From positions 248,001 through 312,000 of the forward strand of contig CM034548.1 of the NCBI GenBank assembly GCA_020055645.1: a stretch of DNA of 64,000 bases, given 5' to 3'. Below are positions 12,701-22,846 of this stretch, one piece after another. This DNA is from Tomocerus qinae. Lineage: Eukaryota; Arthropoda; Collembola; Entomobryomorpha; Tomoceridae. A program made the position numbers and the translations under genes. The notes below the pieces were generated by a model. That model saw nothing but the letters and a program-made list of their open reading frames with translations, was not told the origin of the DNA and made no database searches. Position 1 is the first letter of the stretch; each line of letters opens with the position of its first letter.

Positions 12701-12963
12701 TGATTCCAACTTGTAGTCCACCCATTGGTCTACCAAGGTTTTGAGTTTTGTAGGCTTTCGAGTAAATGATTTCATATTCTGGGAAAAAATTATTCGTAAA
12801 GTGTGTGCTTAGCCATGTTTCAGAAAAGCAGAATATGTTTGGGGATTGTTTGTTAATGGTCCAATAGAAGTCGATTGATTTGTTATTGATGCCTTCGATA
12901 TTATAATAGATTATAGATTTTAATTGGAAAATGTGGTTACCGTAGCTTTGAGTTTGTTGTAAG
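9737..12963 (-). pseudogene. Non-LTR ORF2: AP-endonuclease, reverse transcriptase, C-terminal zinc knuckle (broken)
   Basis: Blocks in order on the minus strand. Endonuclease N-terminus at about 12900-12800: YYNIEGINN, then NIFCFSETWLSTHF (the catalytic Asn and Glu are present). Endonuclease middle at about 12530: IIGDMNARIAAC. Endonuclease C-terminus: GASTIDLCLVD, then EYSNHFPGCLDF, where SDH has become SNH. RT block at 11560: TNKAPGEDGIPNEVWK. Then QAAYKKGVGPQDHVF, FVDCSAAYDSISREMLW, and GVLQGETLSGKLFTLYMDNI. The catalytic block reads FSDYIVVL where FADD is expected (second Asp replaced by Tyr). The C-terminus at about 9980-9910 has CPLCNLNEPESIEHIIF, a knuckle-like motif. At least five frame breaks separate the pieces. 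Two active-site losses plus the frameshifts make it inactive. Confidence 0.92.
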
Positions 12964-12977
12964 GGCTGGCCATTCCG

Positions 12978-13701
12978 TCAGATTGGTGTTACGATTCCTC
13001 GTTTGACTTCAAAAGTTCTTTTATTTCCATTTAAATCAGTGAACAGTTTACCATTTCTGATGAATCCTTTTGTGGTGGAGTTAGTGACCTGTAGTTCCTT
13101 TAATTTTTCTCTAAGTAGTTTTTCGATTTGTCGTTCCTCCTTTGATAGATCATTATCGATCATATAGATCATAGATGTTGGTTCCTTTCAAATTGCGTCG
13201 ATTTTTCATGAATTGCTTTTTATCCATTAGAGAACAGAATTTTACACATAATGGTCTTGTTTTATCCTTGTCCCATTTTCCTATTCGGTACACATTATCA
13301 ATTTTAAAGTGTACAACTCCCAACTTGTAAAATAACTGCTTAACTGCAATGCACCTGGAATCGTCATTTTCCCTGTCCTCCTCAGGTATTTCATTTATTA
13401 TAATGTTTTTCTGTTGTTTCCTTGTTCCAGAGGTGATTCACTTTCCTTTCAATTACATCACACTTGTCAATAATGGCACTCAGATTGTCAGTTGCTGATT
13501 TAATTGTGTCTACATCCTTATGCAAAGCTGCTAACTCACGAATTATTTGATTAAATTGCTGTTCCATTGTTGTAGTTGTAGTTTTAATTTTTTTCGTATT
13601 TTGGGCCTTCGATGTTAGGGCTAGGTCGTCCTCTTCTGGTGTTAGCTCACGTTTGGATTTTCCACTACGTTCTGTAATGCTAGTGTTACTTTTAGACATA
13701 C
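12978..13701 (-). pseudogene. Non-LTR ORF1: coiled coil plus RRM-like nucleic-acid-binding domain (frameshifted)
   Basis: It begins at MSKSNTS (13701) with a Ser/Lys-rich head containing RELTPEEDD. A coiled-coil-like segment follows (about 13570-13450: QFNQIIRELAALHKDVDTIK, then LSAIIDKCDVIERKV). After a frameshift near 13430 it reads KNIIINEIPEEDRENDD, then FKIDNVYRIGKWDKDKTRPL. Another frame change leads to NDLSKEERQIEKLLREKLKE and ends NGNKRTFEVKRGIVTP. The IIINxIPE and YRIGK...RPLCVKF blocks and the DLSKEER tail are typical of the RRM-like ORF1p in many invertebrate non-LTR elements, which binds element RNA and acts as a chaperone. I would trust the class but not a finer family. Confidence 0.8.
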
Positions 13702-13774
13702 TAAAGACTACTAGGTTTCGGCCTGCTGGAACGAACTGCAGGTATGTGTTGCCTTGCCGGCTGCCAATGTGCAA

Positions 13775-13789
13775 TGGCAAACGCTTTAT
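13775..13789. repeat. Right copy of 15-bp target site duplication
   Basis: TGGCAAACGCTTTAT, identical to 9530-9544. It marks the 5' junction of the minus-strand non-LTR element. Confidence 0.95.
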
Positions 13790-14200
13790 TAAATTTTTGC
13801 TAAGAATATTTTGTGGCCTCTAAAATGGCGTAAGAAGCCAAGGCTCACACGGATATCCTTCGTCACCTGTATCAGGTTTAGTGTATTTAGAGTAACAGCT
13901 TATCATGATTGAATAGTATAAATTTTAATTACCCAATAACCACCCATTAGAATTTTGTTCCACAAATGTCTGTCGTAATCTACAAGTGCTCCACATGAAA
14001 CTGTCGTGAGTTGAACCTGGCCATTTCACAACTATATCGGTTATCATCATATCAAAATAGCATACTAGTTGGACGTTTATGGAATGTCCTCCTTTTCCGC
14101 ATTCGAACATCGACTATATCTCTTCACTAGGCGTTTTGATAAATATGTGAGTGCCATCTATTATCCCGATAACATTTGGAAAGCCATACTTCGTAAGTAA
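13790..14200 (-). pseudogene. HARBI1-like (PIF/Harbinger) transposase, DDE-domain N-terminal half
   Basis: The minus strand begins KYGFPNVIGIIDGTHIFIKT (14196 downward). This is the first DDE block of HARBI1, and its catalytic Asp is in IDGTH. A stop interrupts after PSEEI. The frame continues with GKGGHSINVQLVCYFDM, then ITDIVVKWPGSTHDSFMWS (second Asp block), then NGWLLGN. After a gap comes DEGYPCEPWLLTPF, the GDSGYP..PWL block. The last codons run into the 15-bp duplication and resume at 9544. No N-terminal helix-turn-helix exon was found; upstream sequence (14210-14535) is a dispersed repeat fragment, so the 5' end has been lost or displaced. The domain assignment is firm. Confidence 0.88.
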
Positions 14201-14209
14201 AAGTTAATT

Positions 14210-14535
14210 ATATAAACCAATATCTTCACAGCGATTAAAATATACGTAAAACAAATAATATATAGACATCACGATCGTAATTCACGATACAGAATTACTG
14301 CAAGTATTAAAGTATAAAAGCTAATTATTTTGTTTCCACCTAATTATACATTTGTTTACATTTGAATAGAAATCTGACAAAATTAGTATGTTTTGCTTAT
14401 ATAGATGGAGCTTTAGTGCACATTATTGTATGTTTTGTAAAAAACCCAATAAATCCGAATTTTTTAAGTGAAGCGGGGTGGGTTTTTGCCAAAAAACCCC
14501 AACCCATAAAAAACCCGACCCACAACCCTGAACGT
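14210..14535 (-). repeat. Dispersed repeat A, truncated copy
   Basis: Homologous, in reverse orientation, to 36659-36930 and 47073-47330. Shared blocks include ACCCACAACCCTG at the end, AGCGGGGTGGGTTTTTGCC, TATGTTTTGCTTATATAGAT, and AGCTTTTATACTTTAATAC. The terminus CAGGGTTGTGGG (as complement at 14524-14535) matches the full copy. It abuts the Harbinger exon. The plus-strand open frame at 14362-14550 lies within it and is not a gene. Confidence 0.85.
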
Positions 14536-15213
14536 GAAACTTCCCGTTAGTGGTATTTCCCTGTCGAAACCTTGGCTGTGACTTGGTTATAAAAACTGGC
14601 GATCAGTAACATTTTTTAACTCCGTCGGTAAATTTTTACACGCAAAATTTCCTCTATGTATTGAAAAGTAAGTTTGAGAAGAGAGGTCTCGAGATATCTT
14701 TTGTTGTCATAGTAAACATGGGGTAATAATACCAGCTGATAATATATGATGTCCTCTGCTGTAATCCCGTTTCGTGTAACTAGAAACCTGCAATTGGCAA
14801 GGCATAGTAGCAAGTGTCCAAAGCGTTCCACTGGAAGCTGTGGTTAAGCTGCGTTGCCTGCTGAGCAATGTTTGGATGGGTGACGAGTATGCGACTTACG
14901 ACTTGTGGCTAGCTTGTACTAATGAGCTTGATTACAGAGTACAGACTGAAGTCTAACATCTATAAAACAACTCAGTCCCGTGCCTAAAACTCCTAGCTGC
15001 AATAACAACGCAACTAGGTGAAAAACTCCAAGAAATACCCTATTTGGCTCCGGTGCAAGTACGGAATAGGAAAATTACTAGGAACTCTGCGTTGGTAGAA
15101 CAGTAGCAGACGTGTTTCACGGCTGATAAACTTGAGTAAAAAGCATTGACATTTTTTAAATGTTTCTGACATTAAAGTCTACCGACACGAGACACGACTG
15201 CAGCAAAGTGGTT
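14536..15213. other. Unassigned sequence
   Basis: No gene was recognised. The minus-strand open frame at 14616-14831 has no motif that I can place and does not resemble the N-terminal part of HARBI1. Around 15000-15110 the sequence is less AT-rich but uninformative. Confidence 0.3.
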
Positions 15214-15221
15214 AGAGGGAG

Positions 15222-15381
15222 CAGGGCCGCAATGAGGGGGGAACAGGTTCCCCCTCCCCGAAATCGAGAAAAACAAATACCATTTTTGTCTGAAAACGGT
15301 AAGAATGGCTAAAATTTTCGCGCGAAAATTATAGTATTTTTTCTAGGTGCCCCCCCAAACTTTTTTCTGGCTGCGACCCTG
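15222..15381. mobile_element. 160-bp hAT-like MITE, TSD AGAGGGAG, later split from its right TSD
   Basis: It starts CAGGGCCGCAATGAGG and ends CTGGCTGCGACCCTG. The left duplication is AGAGGGAG (15214-15221). The right copy is cut by the foldback insertion: AGAG at 15382-15385, with the whole 8-mer visible again at 18965-18972 beyond the foldback element. The termini match the MITE at 5169-5247. Confidence 0.88.
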
Positions 15382-15385
15382 AGAG

Positions 15386-18300
15386 TAGTAGTGGCTATTG
15401 AGCTCCCTAATGAATCCTTATTGAACGAGCTCTTATTGAACGAGCTCTTAATGAACAAAGCTCGAGCTTTTAACGAGCCTTATTGAGCTTTGGACGGCTG
15501 CATGCACAGTGTGGCGAACACACTGACTTTACACCAAAACACAAATACCTTAGTAACAAGTGGTAATGCTTACTTATCAATTTGTGATGTCACCGACAAA
15601 ATATATGTATAAAGCAACATAACATATCTATATTATATTGCTACCAAGTTGGTATCAAAGTGGTCAAAAGACATTACCTGGTTGCCTATTCACTTGCATT
15701 ATTGATATTTAGTATTTAAGCATCTTATTACATACTAAGCACAATAAAATGACCACATTATGTTTAAAATACCCTTTTGGTATCAAAGTGGTCAATTGAC
15801 ATTACTAGCTTGTTTTTTCACTTGCATTAATGAAATTAAGTATTACAGTAACCTACTACAAACTCAGCACAATAAAATGACCACATTATGTTTAAAATAC
15901 CATTTTGGTATCAAAGTGGTCAATTGACATTACTAGCTTGTTTTTTCACTTGCATTAATGAAATTAAGTATTACAGTAACCTACTACAAACTCAGCACAA
16001 TAAAATGACCACATTATGTTTAAAATACCATTTTGGTATCAAAGTGGTCAATTGACATTACTAGCTTGTTTTTTCACTTGCATTAATGAAATTAAGTATT
16101 ACAGTAACCTACTACAAACTCAGCACAATAAAATGACCACATTATGTTTAAAATACCATTTTGGTATCAAAGTGGTCAATTGACATTACTAGCTTGTTTT
16201 TTCACTTGCATTAATGAAATTAAGTATTACAGTAACCTACTACAAACTCAGCACAATAAAATGACAAAATTGTGTTTAAAATACCATTTTGGTATCACAG
16301 TGGTCAATTGACATTACTAGCTTGTTTTTTCACTTGCATTAATGAAATTAAGTATTACAGTAACCTACTACAAACTCAGCACAATAAAATGACTACATTA
16401 ATTTTTAGATACCATTTTGGTATCAAATAGGTCAATGGTCGTTTTTAGCTTGTCTTTTCACTTGCAATAATGAAACTTAGTATTTAGACATCATATTACA
16501 TTATTAAAAAAACTAATGAGACCAAATTGTATTTGTGGTGTCATATTGGTATGAAAGTGGTCAATAGACAATACTTGCTTGTCTTTTCACTCTCATTAAT
16601 GAAATTTGGTATATAGGAATCTAATTGCAAATTAAACACGATAAAATGATCAAATCATGTCTACGATACCACATTGGTATGAAAGTGGTCAATGGACAAT
16701 ACTAGCTTGTCTTTTCAATCTCATTAATGAAATTTGGTATATAGGAATCTAATTGCATATTAAACACGATAAAATGACAAAATCATGTCTACGATACCAC
16801 ATTGGTATGAAAGTGGTCAATGGACAATACTAGCTTGTCTTTTCAATCTCATTAATGAAATTTATTATTTAAGAATCTAATTGCATACTTAACACGATCA
16901 AATGACCAAACTATATCTACGATACCATTTTGGTATCAAAGTGGTCAATGTACGTTACAAGCTTTTCTTTTGACTTAAATTGATGCAATTTAGTATTAAA
17001 GCATCTTATTACATACTAAACACGATCAAATTATCACATTATGTTTAAGATACCATATTGGTATCAAAGTGGTCAATGGTGGTTACTAGCTTGTCTTTTC
17101 ATTTGCAATAATGAAACTTATGATTTAGACATCATATTACATTATTAAAAAATTGTATTTATGGTATCACATTGGTATCAAAGTGGTCAATTGACATTAC
17201 TTGATTGTCGTTTGACTTACATTAATGAAACTTAGTATTTCAGAATCTTATTGCATACCAGGCATGATGCAATGTCCAAATTATGTAAATGATACCATTT
17301 TGGTATCAAAATGGTCAATACACATTATTTGCTTGTCTTTTGAATTAATTTACTATATCTACTGTTTAGGCAAATTATTACATAATAAACTAATTAATAA
17401 GACCTATTTATATTAATGGTACTATCAAAGTGGTCAATCGATATCACGAGCTTGTCTTTTAACTTTCATTAACGAAATTTAGTATTTCAAAATCTTATTG
17501 CATACTAAGCATGATACAATGTCCATTGACCACTTTGATACCAATATGGTATCTTAAACATGATGTGATCATTTTATCGTGTCTAGTATGTAATAAGATA
17601 CTTTAATACTAAATTGCATCAATTTAAGGCAAAAGAAAAGCTTGTAACGTACATAGACCACTTTGATACCAAAATGGTATCGTAGATATAATTTGGTCAT
17701 TTGATCGTGTTAAGTATGCAATTAGATTCTTAAATAATAAATTTCATTAATGAGATTGAAAAGACAAGCTAGTATTGTCCATTGACCACTTTCATACCAA
17801 TGTGGTATCGTAGACATGATTTTGTCATTTTATCGTGTTTAATATGCAATTAGATTCCTAAACACCAAATTTCATTAATGAGAGTGAAAAGACAAGCAAG
17901 TATTGTCTATTGACCACTTTCATACCAATGTGGTATCGTAGACATGATTTGGTCATTTTATCGTGTTTAATATGCAATTAGATTCCTATATACCAAATTT
18001 CATTAATGAGAGTGAAAAGACAAGCAAGTATTGTCTATTGACCACTTTCATACCAATGTGGTATCGTAGACATGATTTGGTCATTTTATCGTGTTTAATA
18101 TGCAATTAGATTCCTATATACCAAATTTCATTAATGAGAGTGAAAAGACAAGCAAGTATTGTCTATTGACCACTTTCATACCAATATGATACCACAAATA
18201 CAATTTGGTCTCATTAGTTTTTTTAATAATGCAATATAATGTCTAAATACTAAGTTTCATTATTGCAAGTGAAAAGACAAGCAAGAAACGACCATTGACC

Positions 18301-18960
18301 TATTTGATACCAAAATGGTATCTAAAAATTAATGTGGTCATTTTATTGTGCTGAGTTTGTAGTAGGTTACTGTAATATTTAATTTCATTAATGCAAGTGA
18401 AAAAACAAGCTAGTAATGTCAATTGACCACTTTGATACCAAAATGGTATTTTAAACATAATGTGGTCATTTTATTGTGCTGAGTTTGTAGTAGGTTACTG
18501 TAATACTTAATTTCATTAATGCAAGTGAAAAAACAAGCTAGTAATGTCAATTGACCACTTTGATACCAAAAGGGTATTTTAAACATAATGTGGTCATTTT
18601 ATTGTGCTTAGTATGTAATAAGATGCTTAAATACTAAATATCAATAATGCAAGTGAATAGGCAACCAGGTAATGTCTTTTGACCACTTTGATACCAACTT
18701 GGTAGCAATATAATATAGATATGTTATGTTGCTTTATACATATATTTTGTCGGTGACATCACAAATTGATAAGTAAGCATTACCACTTGTTACTAAGGTA
18801 TTTGTGTTTTGGTGTAAAGTCAGTGTGTTCGCCACACTGTGCATGCAGCCGTCCAAAGCTCAATAAGGCTCGTTAAAAGCTCGAGCTTTGTTCATTAAGA
18901 GCTCGTTCAATAAGAGCTCGTTCAATAAGGATTCATTAGGGAGCTCAATAGCCACTACTA
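15386..18960. mobile_element. Foldback element, copy 1 (3575 bp), TSD CCTGAGAG
   Basis: It starts TAGTAGTGGCTATTGAGCTC and ends with the exact complement, GAGCTCAATAGCCACTACTA. It is flanked by CCTGAGAG (15378-15385 and 18961-18968). The arms begin with a 370-bp unique terminus containing repeated ACGAGCTCTTA units. Then come about two dozen units of about 128 bp, each centred on TACCATTTTGGTATCAAAG and ending near GTGGTCAATTGACATTAC. The arms meet near 17520, where unit orientation flips, and nothing lies between them. No open frame resembles a transposase. It must therefore be mobilised in trans; the 8-bp duplication and TAG-type terminus suggest a hAT source (inference). The neighbouring MITE's own duplication is interrupted, so this element is the younger. 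Confidence 0.93.
15779..16395 (+). repeat. Near-identical 128-bp tandem units inside foldback copy 1
   Basis: The motif GGTATCAAAGTGG recurs at 15907, 16035 and 16163, an exact 128-bp period. About five units here are almost identical, whereas units elsewhere in the arm are diverged. Copy 2 has only about two units at this point and the right arm of copy 1 about two. The array has therefore expanded recently in one arm only, by unequal exchange or slippage. Confidence 0.92.
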
Positions 18961-18968
18961 CCTGAGAG

Positions 18969-19340
18969 GGAGAGCGTGATAACTACTAGAGCCACACTAC
19001 CACTCAAGACGCGAGGGCTTACTTGCAGTGACTCCCGGAACAACTTTACTACAGTCTACAGATTTAGACTAGTGATAGATGATAGATGAGACTTAGTGAA
19101 GAGTACTGGACCATGAGACGGAACGACTCAACACTGTTCCGCAACTCGATCTGGTGAGCAGGCAGAGAGGGGCCCGGGACATGTAAGTCGACCGCATCAC
19201 TTATGGCAGTCTACTTCAACCCACCTTTTCCTCTTGTTCAGACTTGTGCTATGCAGAACTCCTAGCAGGTACACAGGCTAACAAGATCCATACTCCGCAA
19301 ACAGGGCATTGGTGGATAATCATGTTGTCAGTTGTCACTA
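18969..19340 (+). repeat. Dispersed repeat B, copy 1
   Basis: It matches the reverse complement of about 21450-21832 over its length, for example CAGTGACTCCCGGAACAACT, GAGACGGAACGACTCAACAC, and CTTATGGCAGTCTACTTCAA. There is no coding capacity. The match begins at the foldback junction, so the pre-insertion repeat probably extended left of 15214. Confidence 0.8.
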
Positions 19341-21054
19341 AGTCTAACTTTAGTAAGGGTTGATTCAAGTCAAGTTGAAGTCCAAGTAGGGATGATATTC
19401 ATGAAGCCTACTTACGAAGTTGAACATCAAAGTTATTTTGTATTGAAAATTGAGCGGGAGTTTCAAAAATTGTTAACCTCAAGTCAAGTGCGAAGGTAGG
19501 TCTGCGAGGTACCTTCGAACCTGACTTCAAGCCATTACTTAAGTGAATCCTAAAGACCACTAGACAGACCTGTACGCCATAAGTGCGCCATGTACATTGA
19601 CTCATACAGTTGTATTGAACAGGGATTGTAAGGAGTGAGGACATTTAAATCTGAAAGGCTATCTGGTCGTTCTTTAGCTTAACAACGAAATTCCCTGCTT
19701 TCCTAAATCCCTAAATGTTCCCATTGATTTTTGATGTACGTCAATTCGACTCAATGCAATGATATAAGTACGTACATACGGAAAGACTGCGATTATATAA
19801 AGCTGCCCTAATTAGGCGAGTCCAGCAGAACATAGGCAAGTTAATTACTTTTAACTACTAGAAAAAGGTAATCTACTTACTATTAATGAACGCCTAATAT
19901 ATCTATCTATGGTTGTGTATAAAATATTATTCGGTACTAATGTGATGCATTTAAAAATATAGTTTAAAGAGAAAGAAGCATGGGACAAGCTTTTAACTTA
20001 CCTGTTTTGTTTCACCATACAAACATTTGGGTTGAAGTAAGACAGTGGTTGCAAATTTAAAATATCGCGCCATGAAATACACAGAAATGCCTGGACCAGC
20101 TTTCGAGGGACCTAATCTAATTAAAACAATAAAATTGATAGGAGTTTGTGCAACCACTGCCTTACTCCAACCAACATTTGCTAAACGTCCAGTATGCTAT
20201 AATTACACTACCTGGAACTCCCTCAACCAAGTGCTTAAATCTAAACAGGAATCTGTAAACATTTTCTGTAAACAGTTAATTCATTACATCTTGTTATTAA
20301 GAGAAGACAAATATGTGTAATATTTCAAAAATGTATACTGTATACTATTTACACGTTTTGAAATTAATCGACAATTAAGCATTTTAGACAGACATGGGGC
20401 AGGATAGATAGACGATAGTTGATAGTTTCTACGAACTTAGGCATCATAACAACTAGTAAAAGTGTGAATGGTATTTATTCGTGCATTGCGATTAACATCC
20501 CGTAGTATAACACAAAATTCTTAGATGAAGCAGCCTTAAATCATTTGGCAATCTACTGAAATAGTTTAATTTTACCCCAATCAGATTATGGTCTATCCAC
20601 TTGCCATTCTTGCAGATTGATAGATCCCGAAGTGTGGAATTAAAGAGTAAATTAAATGAGCGTGTGATTTGAGTTGACGACGTGGAATACACAGTGTGAG
20701 TGGTAGTCAGAAGATTTTCGAGAATAGCGGAAGTTCTGGATGTTGATGCCGGCCATTATGAGTAGGAAATAAAGCACCGTCCGCATTGAACAATTGAATT
20801 GGAGGAAAATGCGAGAGTAGGGGTAGTAAAATAACATATTTCGAATTACGTCCGTCCGGCCTAACTTTATATGATGCGACATTTGAGCCGAAGTTAGGAT
20901 GCAGTGTAAGGGATTCTTTCCCTCGACAATGACAACCACTTGGCCATTTATAACTGTGCTAAAGTGCACTTTATATCTAGTTTTATGGCAAGTCCTTTAG
21001 GTCTCTAGTATTATACATAAATAAAATAAACAACCTTTATCACTATAATATTAG
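19341..21054. other. Unassigned sequence, no supported gene
   Basis: Open frames at 20045-20320 (plus, 91 codons), 20492-20692 and 20652-20969 (minus) have no recognised motif. There are no convincing splice sites or codon signature, and I do not call them as genes. The rest shows no repeat that I could detect. Confidence 0.3.
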
Positions 21055-21202
21055 CTGCTCAAGTACATCTAATTACTGTTAGAATTGCTTGAAATTTTTA
21101 CTGCATGTGCATCCCATAGTCAGAAACTCAAATGATCATTTTCATAGCGCTCGGTTTCATAGAAATCGTTTTACGATTTTTTGAAAGTCAGAATTGTACA
21201 TG
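21055..21202 (+). repeat. Dispersed repeat C, copy 1, left part
   Basis: It matches 32858-32992: AAATTTTTACTGCATGT, CATAGTCAGAAACTCAAAT, then a shared ATTTTTTGAAAGTCAGA. Homology stops at the insertion point and resumes at 23283. Confidence 0.85.
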
Positions 21203-21271
21203 GGGTGGGGGTAAAAGGGGTCATAGAAAAAGTCATTTTGTCCATAAAATAAAGTCTTTTGGGCCAGGGTA

Positions 21272-21352
21272 CAAGATGGCGTACAGGTCTGTCTAGTGGT
21301 CTAAACAGCCGCTTCTCAGGCTGAGGTCTGGAGTTCGAATCTCTGGAGCGCC
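21272..21352 (+). other. tRNA-like sequence (possible SINE head)
   Basis: GTCTAGTGGTCTAAACAG resembles a Pol III A box, and GGAGTTCGAATCTC resembles a B box (GGTTCGAATCC), about 35 bp apart. A stem-like CCGCTTCTCAGGCTGAGG lies between them. I could not fold a clean acceptor stem, so a tRNA-derived SINE head is more likely than a functional tRNA. Confidence 0.45.
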
Positions 21353-21449
21353 TCAGGTCTAAAAGGTAGTAGTATGGAGCTGGGAGAAGCTGTCATTGCC
21401 GTATATTCGTTATTAGCATTGATTTGCCTATATTAGTGACAATATGATT

Positions 21450-21832
21450 ATCTATCAATGCCCTGTCTGCAGTGTGTGGATTGTTCTGTTGGTCTGTATA
21501 AGTGCTACAAGTTCTACCTAGCACAAGTCTGGACAATGGGATGCACATGAGGTGATAAGGTGGGTTGAAGTAGACTGCCATAAGTGATTTGAAGGTGGTC
21601 ACTGGTGGTCGGCTTACATGTCCCGGTCCCTCTCTGCCTGCTTACCAGATCGAGTTGCGGGACAGTGTTGAGTCGTTCCGTCTCATGGTTCAGTACTCTT
21701 CACTAAATCTCTTCGTGTAAGTCTGTACACTTAGTAAAGTTGTTCCGGGAGTCACTGCAAGTAAGCCCTCGTGGCTTGAGCGGTAGCATAGCTCTACTAA
21801 TCAATAGTAGTAGCCGTGCTCTCCCCCTACAC
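21450..21832 (-). repeat. Dispersed repeat B, copy 2 (inverted relative to copy 1)
   Basis: Reverse complement of 18969-19340 with moderate divergence. Matching blocks include AGTGTTGAGTCGTTCCGTCT and GTTGTTCCGGGAGTCACTGC. Its right end reads GTGGCTTGAGCGGTAGC, which resembles an A-box sequence. It lies inside the 21203-23282 element. Confidence 0.8.
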
Positions 21833-22846
21833 ACACAGGGTACAAGGGACCATAACAAGAGGTACTGAGGGCAATAGAAGAAGCCTTCTTTCCCATAGAA
21901 CAAGTACATTGTTCCATAAGTATATTACCACAAATAAATCGACGAAATAAGCACTTATAAATGAAAAAAGCATTTTTCCTGCTATTCCTGTATTTAAAAA
22001 AACTACGGAAAATACGATTGTATGGTATGACACTAAAAATACAATATGGTCATTAAGATTCTAATGAAATCGAATTCAAGAATAATTTTATTTGTAAAGT
22101 AATTACTGTAAGAACTTGTCTTTTTAAAACAACTTCCTAACGAATGTATAATTCTAGTAACTCTGACACAGATTCCGAATCAAAATTAGACCACAAAACT
22201 TGAAACCCGTAAAAATGGCTATATTTACTACATTGCAATAATTACAAATGAGTCAAATATTCACTTATTTATTATACTGGGCCCCCAGTAGTAATGCTGA
22301 ATTTCAAAATGATTAGGCATATTAACAATGTTTAATTTTAGAAATAAGCTAATGTTCACTCATATTGCACTTGGACTCGAAATATGCATTGTATAATATA
22401 CGGTATAGATAGATAGATACATAGATAGATAGAGGCAAAAGACATCCGTATAAACAACTTTATTATATAAAGATGTAGATTGTCAATGTCCTATTTTCCA
22501 CAAAAGATACATATGTAAACAAACATATCATTGGTATTGATAATAATACTATGCATAAGTTAGACACTATTTCACAGAAAACCAAAAATATACATATTGC
22601 AATTGAGTCGAAAGCTTGGAGACCACCAGTGCTATTCAAAGGGTTAAACCATGAATTTTTCCACAAGTGACGATATACCTGCCTATTTCTGGACTTATTG
22701 TTACTGTTTTTCAACTTTAATATGAACTTTGATTTAGATTTGACGAAACATAAACGTTTAAGTTTTATGGAATTTAGTACTCCTTCTATGGCCTTTCGTA
22801 GTTCTTTGTAGTGCCCCATATACTTTTTCTATGGCTCCTTGTACCC

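Larger units (their letters stand above)
9545..13774 (-). mobile_element. Full-length but dead non-LTR (CR1/L2/Jockey-like) retrotransposon, 4230 bp
   Basis: Exact 15-bp target duplications define both ends. On the minus strand it runs from 13774 (5') to 9545 (3'). Order: short 5' UTR, ORF1 (coiled coil plus RRM-like), ORF2 (AP-endonuclease, RT, C-terminal CCHC-like knuckle), 3' UTR. The 3' end finishes in two TATCC units instead of a poly(A) tail; short 3' tandem repeats are typical of CR1/L2-type elements. Full length and an exact duplication point to an ordinary target-primed insertion. Later frameshifts, stops and catalytic substitutions have inactivated it. Confidence 0.92.

Noticed and set aside
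7147-14543. AACGTGAA at both ~7152 and 14536 as a target duplication spanning the Harbinger region
   Set aside because: The left position is not followed by a terminus matching repeat A or any inverted repeat; an 8-mer match over 7 kb of AT-rich DNA can occur by chance.
14616-14831. N-terminal exon of the HARBI1-like transposase
   Set aside because: The translation does not show the expected helix-turn-helix blocks, and repeat A sequence lies between it and the DDE domain.
15386-18960. CRISPR-like array of regularly spaced palindromic repeats
   Set aside because: The units are 128 bp, the intervening sequence is itself repeated and not unique, the array is inverted on itself, and the genome is eukaryotic.
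20045-20320. 91-codon plus-strand frame as a gene
   Set aside because: No recognisable motif, no splice or start support, and stop-free length is unremarkable for this window.
21272-21352. Functional tRNA gene
   Set aside because: A- and B-box-like sequences are present, but no proper acceptor stem or clear anticodon loop could be folded by eye; SINE-like head is more likely.
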